64,000 nucleotides of DNA, taken from Parastagonospora avenae f. sp. tritici 18332-5. Its lineage: Eukaryota; Ascomycota; Dothideomycetes; Pleosporales; Phaeosphaeriaceae. The stretch lies in NCBI GenBank assembly GCA_022559985.1, contig JAFJTR010000086.1, forward strand, positions 61,870 to 125,869. The letters run 5' to 3'. The notes under the pieces are model-generated. The model had not been told where the DNA came from. It saw only the letters and a program-made list of their open reading frames with translations, and made no database searches. The position numbers and the translations under genes are program-made. Shown one piece after another: positions 56,881 through 64,000 of this stretch. Numbering within the stretch: the first letter of the stretch is position 1; each line of letters starts with the position of its first letter.

Positions 56881-57501
56881 TCAGTTGTGATGTTCTTGTG
56901 ACCCAAAGCTGTTCTTACGCATACCGTTTTTGTCGAAATGATCCACGGTGATGAAGACCGATTTTCGGTGGAGCTTGGAGATTTCGCGGGCGTTCGGTGG
57001 CAACTCGGAGAAGCTCGCAAGACGCTCGATTTCTCCACGCAAACTCCAGAGTTTTAATGGAACACATAGGAGAATTCGTTTGTACGGTTCAAGACTGGCG
57101 AAAGTTGTACGAGCATTGTGAAAAGTCTTTAGAGGCACACGCCGACGTGGAGATGAAAATCGGCAGAGCGGCATAGTCAAGATGCCGCTCGGCTTCAGCG
57201 CATGGTTCCGAAAAACACGCGACATGCGAAGACGCACCGCGTATGGGAGAAACCGGGGTAAGAGCTTACATTGCGGCTGACTTAGCGGCAGATTCGAGGC
57301 AACGTTTGTGAAGATTTTGTTTGAAGCATGTGATTCGGGGGATTCGCTCTGAATGCAGTCGTTGAATTTGAGAGCAGGCAATAGCGAGAAAGACAGTGGT
57401 TCAAATATAACAGTCAGATCAAGAATTGTATAAAGCAGTTTCGCGTCCTCAGGTTTTGAAGGATCACTGGGTGTCGAAGAATGCTCTGCACACACGATCA
57501 T
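56881..57501 (-). CDS. Uncharacterised 206-codon ORF, doubtful gene
   Basis: Not recognised. Uninterrupted minus-strand ORF with an ATG at 57501 in otherwise gene-free DNA, starting MIVCAEHSSTPSDPSKPEDAKLL. Composition is protein-like, with an apolar N-terminal third (LLYTILDLTVIFEPLSFSLLPAL) and a basic middle (CRFSSPRRRVPLKTF). The segment GEIERLASFSELPPNAREISKLHRKS resembles helical repeats, but no family pattern is clear. A gap of this length could contain such an ORF by chance. No intron signals are needed. Transcript or orthologue evidence would be required to accept it. Confidence 0.35.
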   Translation of the reverse strand: MIVCAEHSSTPSDPSKPEDAKLLYTILDLTVIFEPLSFSLLPALKFNDCIQSESPESHASNKIFTNVASNLPLSQPQCKLLPRFLPYAVRLRMSRVFRNHALKPSGILTMPLCRFSSPRRRVPLKTFHNARTTFASLEPYKRILLCVPLKLWSLRGEIERLASFSELPPNAREISKLHRKSVFITVDHFDKNGMRKNSFGSQEHHN

Positions 57502-57801
57502 GGTTCGATGGTCTGACTGATCGGGCTGGGCCAGGGTCCGCCGGACAACTTTACCTCATCACCCGCTGATGGATACGCTAGCGGCGCCGGAAGCTCGGCG
57601 ACGTCACCATGGTGTAGGCTTTTTGGAATCGGCGTCCTCGTTATCTTTTATAATGCTTGCGTGCGCCTCAGAGTAGCCACCCATATACTTTCGACCCTAC
57701 TGTCCACCTACGACATACACCTCATTCCGCGCAAAGAAATCGTCCCTGGCCCACATACACAGCACAATCAATTTCTGAGCAAAGGTTCCACATAAGTCAA
57801 G

Positions 57802-58825
57802 ATGAAGGTTCTTACGAAGGAAGAGGAGGAGGCGCATTACAAGTGAGCCTTGCCTGAGCTGTAGTTTCTGAAAGGATGTGAAGCTAACAATGTGCCAGTG
57901 CCACCATCAAGGGCGGATCAATTGGTGGTCTCATCGGAACCGCAGTCGGCGCAGCGGCTGTTGCGGGCGCAAGTCGACGATACCCATCTTTCAGAGCCCT
58001 CACAGTACCGTTCCGAGCCTTCCTCGTCGCCTCGACAGGAACATTCATTGGTACGTCAAAGCCCCTTCTCCACCTCTGGCATCCAAAATCTAACAACCAA
58101 CTCTACAGCCGTCATCGCCGCCGACCGCGCCTCTGCGGCCTATGACATCGAACACACGCCGGAGAAGAAGCGCCAACAAGAGCGCCAACAAGAACGCGAC
58201 GCCCTCTACGAAGCCAACAAATCCGGGCTCCAGCGCGCAAAAGACTGGGCCAATGAAAACCGCTACCCGCTTCTCTTCGGCTTCTGGGTTGCCTCCATGG
58301 CCGGCTCGTGGAGCGCCGTCAACCGCAACCGCTACCTGAGCGGGTCGCAGAAACTCGTGCAGGCGCGTATGTATGCGCAGGGAGCGACGCTGGCGGCGCT
58401 CCTCGCGAGTTTTGCTATCGAGGGGAATGATGCGGCAAAGGGCAAGGGCAGGTGGGAGACGATTAGGGTGTTGGATCCTAATGACCCGGAGCACAAGCAT
58501 ATGATTGAAAAGAAGGTGCATCATGAGAGCTATCCTGGCGAGGATCAGTGGAGAGGTACGTTTGTTGCTGAATATGGTGGTGTTCATCGTGGGGCTTTGG
58601 TGGGATGTTATCTCCCAAAGGGCCGTGGCATGGACACCACCACATGGTTTCGAGGTTTTTGAAATAGGTGCTGACGTGCTCGTAGAAATGATCGAAGCCG
58701 AAGAGGAGCGCTTAAAGGAACGCGAGGCCGCGAAGAAGAAGAGCCAGGCGCAGGCAGAGGCCAAGAAGCACGAGCAGAAGGCGGATCAAAAAGAGTCAAA
58801 GGCAAAGGCTGAATCTAAGGAATGA
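57802..58825 (+). CDS. RCF2: Respiratory supercomplex factor 2 (HIG1-domain mitochondrial protein)
   Basis: Four exons (57802-57842, 57899-58050, 58109-58555, 58686-58825), 259 residues. The start MKVLTKEEEEAHYN-ATIKGGSIGGLIGTAVG is the typical fungal Rcf2 N-terminus. Two early apolar segments (IGGLIGTAVGAAAVAGA and FRAFLVASTGTFIAVIAADRAS) are followed by the HIG1 region (ANENRYPLLFGFWVASMAGSW...SQKLVQARMYAQGATLAALLASFAIEG). The tail is a charged Lys/Glu/Gln helix. Family knowledge: an inner-membrane protein that associates with cytochrome c oxidase and supports III-IV supercomplexes. Introns 56, 58 and 130 nt, all in frame. Confidence 0.92.
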
Positions 58826-59314
58826 GCACGCGTGGTTCTCAAGACACTTTAATATCCTCCTACACGACCTGGTCGAACCTCTCCGTACCCACAACAACAT
58901 TTCCTGGCGTTTGGCGGTTGCACGCACGAGGCGCTTTTCGCGTCTGTACGATGTACGAATAAGTGCTTTGAATGATGCTGAAGCGAAGTTCGCATTGTAG
59001 ATATCTATGCGCTGTTAGAAGGTGTTTCCTGGCTAATTCAAACATTTGAGAGTTCCATATTCGGAGTCGTGTGCGGCTGCTTCCATCAAGTGAAAAGATC
59101 ATTGATACTTGTCTCGTATAGCTTTGAGTAGTTTCTTACATGATTGCTACACGCTGGAAATAAAGTGAACCATGCTCCGAGTTCTAGCGCTCCATCAGTC
59201 GAAGTACGCATGCAGGGTCAATCATGACGTGTGCATTCCGGTCTCCCCAAAGTTACTTGAGCGCCGTCACATGTCTTTGTGTATGCTTTGATTAACAACA
59301 CAATCTCACGTTCG
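58826..59314. other. Intergenic region
   Basis: 489 bp between RCF2 and the next plus-strand gene: 3' UTR plus promoter. Nothing else recognised. Confidence 0.5.
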
Positions 59315-60151
59315 ATGGTCACTTCCCGCGTTATACACAGACTGGTATTGACACGGTCAACATTATACCCACGTAACTCGCCATCCTTCCAGGCTACCAG
59401 ACTCTTGACGAGCTCGTTACACAGGGGCACACCCAAACCTATATCAATCCGTTACCCAACAACTTCGACAAATCGAACCACCATCATGCCGGACTCCCAT
59501 AGTCTCAACTACCTTACAGGCAAATTGATACCAGCAACCCGTCTCGCCTCACCACCACACCACGCCACCTTCCCAGATCTAACCGCCATCATCGCCGACC
59601 TGCAACTCCACCCAACAATCGAGGCCATTCTCCACATGCTGAACTCGGACCTGACATCCGCGCACTTCCTCGTCCGACACATGCAAGCGCCGCCGGCAGT
59701 GGAAGGCATGCTGCTCCACGGCATCCTGCACAGAGCCGAGGGAGACTTCAACAATGCCCGCGCATGGTTCGGCGACGTGAAAGATGCGTGTGACGGATTC
59801 AAGCCCAAAAAACGAGACGAAGGAGAAAAACTGGATGACGATGTATTTGAGAAGACCAAGTTGCCTAAGCAGAGTAACGAGACGTTGTTCTCATATGTGT
59901 ATGAGAATGAGGGGGATGCCAATGCTCTAATCGACGATGTTGAAGCGTTTAGGAAGGAGAAGAAGGGAGACAAGGAGAAGTTGGAGGATAGGGGGCGGAG
60001 GGAGTTGGAGAAGGTTTTGGAGTGGTGTAAGAGCAAGTTTGGAGAGGAGCCGTGGAGGGATGCGACGAAGGCGTGGGTGAAGAATAGCGAAGAGATTAGC
60101 AAGATTAGCGGAGATATGGTTAGTGGAGGGAAAGGACATAGGGAGTTTTGA
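59315..60151 (+). CDS. Conserved fungal protein of unknown function, probable mitochondrial targeting
   Basis: Single-exon ORF. From the ATG at 59315 it encodes 278 residues and starts MVTSRVIHRLVLTRSTLYPRN, an Arg/Ser/Thr-rich, acid-free leader typical of a mitochondrial presequence, running to about residue 55. A second in-frame ATG at 59486 (CATCATGCC context) would give a 221-residue form without it (MPDSHSLNYLTGK). The core contains VEGMLLHGILHRAEGDFNNARAWFGDV, a helical signature I associate with uncharacterised fungal proteins, and the C-terminal half is rich in Lys and Glu (EKKGDKEKLEDRGRRELEKVLEWCKSKFGEEPWRDA). No catalytic motif seen. Which start is used, or whether both are, is open. 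Confidence 0.75.
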   Translation: MVTSRVIHRLVLTRSTLYPRNSPSFQATRLLTSSLHRGTPKPISIRYPTTSTNRTTIMPDSHSLNYLTGKLIPATRLASPPHHATFPDLTAIIADLQLHPTIEAILHMLNSDLTSAHFLVRHMQAPPAVEGMLLHGILHRAEGDFNNARAWFGDVKDACDGFKPKKRDEGEKLDDDVFEKTKLPKQSNETLFSYVYENEGDANALIDDVEAFRKEKKGDKEKLEDRGRRELEKVLEWCKSKFGEEPWRDATKAWVKNSEEISKISGDMVSGGKGHREF

Positions 60152-60555
60152 GATGAAGATGAAGAGGTATCCAGTCGTGTGTCGTCTTCCGTGATGGTGA
60201 GGCCTCAAACAGCATGCCAAGACATATGCGGGCCAATTGCGACCTGCCAGCGCGCATACCTTTGACTCGCATCATGCTTTCCCACGAGATGTACGCACGC
60301 GGTAGTAGTCACGGCTGCCTACCAAAATCCTGGAAGCTGTCGAGTGAATGACGGGCCTAGATCGTCATTCGCCGCGGCAGTAACCAGGAGCGAACTAAGC
60401 GAGCAGCGATGCAGCGAATAACAGCGAAGCTCCTCAACGGTTTGGTAGCCCTGTGACATCAACGCAGGCCACCTATCCCCTAGCAAGTTCAACTTATTCT
60501 TCCCGTACCACGTGCCGCGAGCAGCGAACGCCTGGCTGCTGCTGATTATTCAAAT
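60152..60555. promoter_or_regulatory. SEY1 promoter region
   Basis: 404 bp between the upstream gene and SEY1, both on the plus strand. No ORF support and no clear TATA box. Confidence 0.45.
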
Positions 60556-63362
60556 ATGGCCGACACACACTTGTCCGTCAATGGCCAGTCCCGCCCCGGC
60601 ACCGTCAGACACCCGACCGCGCCCTCGATGATGATGAACTCGCACTTTGCCGGCGTGGGCGACAACGTCGACAAGGAGGCCTACGGGCATGGCATCCAGG
60701 TGGTGGATGAGGACAAGGTCTTCAAGTATGTGCAGTGTTTATTCGGGATAGTGAGGTGTGGTGGTGTTGCTAACATGGCCGCAGCAACAACCTCTCCACA
60801 TATCTCAACATTGAGAAAGTCATACCCGCCGGCTTCAACTACCACCTCATATCTGTTTTCGGATCGCAATCGACGGGCAAATCCACGCTACTCAATTACC
60901 TCTTCGGCACCCAGTTTGGAGTCATGGCCGAGCAGGAGCGCCGGCAGACCACCAAAGGCATTTGGATGAGCAAGAACAAGCGGCCAGAGGGTGGCTCGGC
61001 CATGGCGGAGAATATCCTGGTCATGGATGTCGAGGGCACAGATGGCCGTGAGCGTGGAGAGGACCAGGACTTTGAGCGCAAGAGCGCCTTGTTTGCTCTT
61101 GCGACGAGCGAGGTCCTGATTGTCAATATCTGGGAACACCAGGTTGGATTGTACCAGGGCGCGAACATGGGTCTGCTCAAGACGGTCTTTGAGGTCAATC
61201 TGCAACTCTTTATCAAAGACAGCAAGTGCGTACACGAGTATCCCGCGGGAGTTACTTTGCTGACAGCTACAGAACAATCCCTAAATCCCTCCTCTTCTTC
61301 GTCATCCGCGACCACCTCGGAACCACGCCCCTCAAAAACCTCCAAAACACCCTAACACAAGACCTGTCAAAACTGTGGTCCACCATTTCAAAACCAAAGG
61401 GACTTGAAAACTCGCGGATAGAAGAATACTTCGACTTCGCTTTCGTCGCGCTACCACACAAAATCCTGCAGCCGGAGAAGTTTGAGGAGGCAGTGACAAA
61501 GCTCAGCCTACGGTTCAAGGAGGGCTACACCGACCCAAAGACCAGCGGCCTTGTCGACGAGGCCGAGCTACCCATCTTCCAACCCCAATACCACCGACGG
61601 ATACCCGCGGATGGCTTCCCAGCATACGCTGAAGGCATTTGGGACCAGATCGTGCACAACAAAGACTTGGATCTGCCTACACAACAAGAACTGCTTGCGC
61701 AGTTCAGATGCGACGAGATCTCGCGTGAGGTTCTGGTCATATTTGATGAGACGATTGCGCCGCTTGAGGAGAAGCAGGCCGAAGACACGAGAATGGGAAA
61801 GCCGTCGGTCATTGCAGAACTTGGTGCGGCGATGAATGCTGCGCGATCTACGGTCTTCAAGGATTTCGAGACCAATGCTAGCCGGTACCACAAGGGCGTC
61901 TACAAGAGGAAGCAGGCGGAGCTTGAGGGCAAGGTGGACACGCGCCTCAAGGCGCTCTCTCAGAAGCAGCTCAATGCCGCGCACAAGTCTGGCGTCGAGA
62001 GCTTTAGCGATGCTGTCAGCGCTGCAGTGAAGGCCGGACAGAAGAAGGGTGCTTCGTACGACTTTGCGCAGATCGTCGACTCGGAAAAGAAGAAGGCGAT
62101 TGCACAGTTTGGGGAGCAGGCAAAGAGCATTGTGATCGAGGGCGCAGCATGGAGCAGCTTTGAGCACGAGCTCAAGGTCTACCGCAAAGACCTCGACGAT
62201 GTCTCAGGACGTCTCCGCAAAGACGAGATGCGACGACTGGCAACGCGAATCGAGCGCTGGGTACGGTCACGGTTGGACGAGTCTGTTGGTCTCGAATTCA
62301 ACAAGCTCGGAACCGGCCGAGGAGGTTCCGGCGCACCAGAGCACGGCGAGCGCCCACCAAGCGAGAAGGACCTCTGGGATCGCGTGTGGGCAATCTTCAC
62401 CGAGACGGTTTCTAGCGCAGAGAAGCGCTTCACCGACCGCGCGCAGAGCTTCGACGCTAGCCCCGAGGAAGTGGATGTCGGTCTGTGGAGACTGCGGCGC
62501 AAATCGTGGGGCGTGCTGCGCGCGAAGATCGACGAGGAGGTCATGGAGGGCAACATCCTTCTCAAGCTTAGGGAGAACTTCGAAGACAAGTTCCGCTACG
62601 ACGAGCAGGGCGTGCCGCGGATATGGCGGCCGACCGACGACATTGAGGGCATTTACACCAAGGCTCGCGAGTCCACGATTACGGTCATCCCGCTGCTTGC
62701 GCGCTTCAAGCTTTCAAAGACGTCTGCGCCACCGCCGCTTGATGCTTGGATTGGCGATGCGCCTGCGTCCGTCACTCCCGCCGACGAGGAAGATCTGACG
62801 CCTATCGGTGGTCTAGACGAAGAAGAGGGCAAAAGCCTGGAAGAAGAAATGACTGTCCTCTCCGACGCCAAGCAAGCCGACCTGCTCATCCGCTTCAAGA
62901 AGACCGCAGACGGCGTGTACGTCGAAGCCAAGCGTAGCGCGATTGGTGGCATCACGCAGGTGCCGCTTTACTTCTACGGCCTTTTGGTAGCACTCGGCTG
63001 GAACGAGATAGTAGCCGGTAAGTCTTCGCCCCCCGCATCATCCCACATAACGCTAACAAAAATCAGTTCTACGCAACCCCGTCTACTTCATCTTCCTCAT
63101 CCTCTGCGCTGTCGGCGCATACGTCACCTACACGCTCAATCTCTGGGGCCCCATGATCCGTATGGGCAACGCGGCGTCGGCCCAAGCGATGGAAGTTGGG
63201 AAGGAAAGGTTACGCGAGTTCTTGGAGAGCAGCGAGTCGGGCAGACAGGCCATGGCGATGAGTGGCAATCAACCCCGAGGTGAGAGTGTTAGGATGAATC
63301 GCCTGAATGGTAGTGGCAAGAAGGATGAGGATGCTGAGATGGAGGATTTAGATGATATTTGA
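60556..63362 (+). CDS. SEY1: Sey1, dynamin-like GTPase for homotypic ER membrane fusion
   Basis: Four exons (60556-60725, 60785-61225, 61273-63017, 63067-63362), 883 residues, the usual length. GTPase domain: G1 FGSQSTGKSTLL, switch I RRQTTKGIW, G3 DVEGTDGRERGEDQ, G4-like FFVIRDHLG. A long helical bundle follows (residues about 260-680), then the hairpin of two membrane segments (QVPLYFYGLLVALGWNEIVA and NPVYFIFLILCAVGAYVTYTLNLW) and a polar, acidic C-terminal tail (KKDEDAEMEDLDDI). Family knowledge: functional counterpart of atlastin and plant RHD3; tethers and fuses ER tubules. The third intron (49 nt) splits the two membrane segments. Looks intact. Confidence 0.97.
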
Positions 63363-63589
63363 GCGTTAGTGAGTGGAGTAGACTGGGGAGGCTGTATGAG
63401 TAGGGGTGGTTTCGGACCGGCTTTGGCTTGGCTTTGGTAATGAGGGAGAATTGGGTAGGGTGGGTTGGGATAGATTTCCTAGAGGTGGGAGGGCGGAATT
63501 GAAGTCATTATTCTAAAGTGTTTGAGGTGCACGTGATGTTGATCCAAAAGTTGACAGACGATATGCCAAGGCTCACGGCTTAGGATGCA

Positions 63590-63597
63590 TATATAAA
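63590..63597 (+). promoter_or_regulatory. Possible TATA box
   Basis: TATATAAA, 67 bp upstream of the first ATG (63657) of a region with several short plus-strand ORFs. It is one of the few good TATA matches noticed in the window. Whether it drives a gene is unproven. Confidence 0.35.
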
Positions 63598-63675
63598 CCC
63601 TCAAGAAGTCTTCCCATAGAGTTCCTAATCAACTCCGAATTTCGCTTTTCTCCAAAATGTCATGCCAACATTGGA

Positions 63676-63921
63676 ATGTCTTCTTCTTCTCCACTTCCCC
63701 AAAAAAAACCTCCAGATAAGTCTACCATGAGCGCATCTGTTCTTTGCAACCAGAAAGCATCCCTCTGCAAATCAACGTCCACGTCCAAAAAGCTACCATC
63801 TTGCAGCCGATGTGCCGCGCTTCTTCTCTCTCGCTCTCAAAAATATGAATGCGTACGCTGTATGTTGGATTCGCGCTGGCCTTCGTGGCGGAGTACTTGG
63901 ATAACATGCCCGTGCGCGTGA
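63676..63921 (+). CDS. Short cysteine-containing ORF, possibly the first exon of a gene leaving the window
   Basis: 81 codons starting MSSSSPLPQKKPPDK, downstream of a TATATAAA box and a CT-rich leader. It contains two CxxC pairs (LPSCSRCAALL and YECVRCML, 15 residues between the pairs) that could bind zinc. After the second pair the frame becomes Trp/Arg-rich (SRWPSWRSTW), so real coding may stop at a GTACGC donor near 63,855. An earlier ATG at 63657 opens only a 21-codon frame. Not recognised; weak support. Confidence 0.25.
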   Translation: MSSSSPLPQKKPPDKSTMSASVLCNQKASLCKSTSTSKKLPSCSRCAALLLSRSQKYECVRCMLDSRWPSWRSTWITCPCA

Positions 63922-63944
63922 TGCGCGACTCCGCGTGATGCGCG
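63916..63944. repeat. 12-bp direct repeat pair
   Basis: GCGTGATGCGCG occurs at 63916-63927 and 63933-63944, start to start 17 bp. Probably a local slippage product; no function evident. Confidence 0.6.
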
Positions 63945-64000
63945 CGGAACACCATTTCTGAGATCACAAAGATGAGGCTATAACAACACGTACAATAGCT

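Noticed and set aside
1..64000. tRNA/rRNA genes, CRISPR arrays, intact transposons, secondary-metabolite cluster
   Set aside because: No convincing tRNA A/B-box pair, no array, no transposase or reverse-transcriptase frame or terminal repeats, and no PKS, NRPS or terpene synthase seen. The dioxygenase, esterase and amidase are too scattered to call a cluster.

Overview
The window is nuclear DNA of a filamentous ascomycete (Pezizomycotina; probably Dothideomycetes, though the class is an inference from gene style and not proven). The evidence is: spliced genes with mostly 47-60 nt introns (GTAAGT/GTACGT donors, CTAAC/CTGAC branch sites, CAG/TAG acceptors), both strands used without operons, fungal-specific families (Fung_rhodopsin/SAT4 membrane protein, Sey1, Rcf2, a Ran1/Ksp1-type kinase, an Asx-homology protein) and many hydrophilic low-complexity nuclear proteins. 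I see no tRNA, rRNA, CRISPR array or intact transposon.

Layout. 0-6 kb: 3' part of a phytanoyl-CoA dioxygenase-like gene, a 7-TM rhodopsin-like gene and a secreted type-B carboxylesterase. 6-17 kb: gene-poor, with an 88-residue small protein and three consecutive minus-strand genes for basic, probably nuclear proteins (unknown; coiled-coil and apparently frameshifted; Asx-homology domain). 17.8-26 kb: housekeeping block with SEC22, an amidase whose C-terminus is out of frame, an MMTAG2-like SR protein and MED6 sharing a 173-bp divergent promoter, and a Ran1/Ksp1-like kinase. 26-33 kb: long non-coding stretches around UTR4 (enolase-phosphatase), whose four introns are about six times longer than the local norm; downstream lies a diverged non-coding duplication. 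33-46 kb: a CorA-like membrane protein, a large Myb/WD40/zinc protein with a SUMO-interacting-type motif, an amino-acid/GABA permease and a chromodomain plus four-CCCH-finger protein. 46-64 kb: RAB11/YPT31, a triose-phosphate-translocator family protein, a secreted S9-like hydrolase, an eight-repeat PUF protein, RCF2, a probable mitochondrial protein of unknown function, SEY1, and a weak cysteine-containing ORF at the edge.

Functional links are loose, as usual in such genomes. Membrane traffic and ER shape are represented by SEC22, RAB11 and SEY1; gene expression by MED6, MMTAG2-like and PUF; chromatin by the Asx-homology, chromodomain-CCCH and Myb-WD40 proteins. The points most worth a second look are the two apparent reading-frame breaks, the chromodomain-CCCH architecture, the Myb-WD40 protein as a possible heterochromatin factor, and the UTR4 introns. 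I found no compelling new multi-gene system. All exon boundaries were chosen by eye from splice consensus plus reading-frame continuity.
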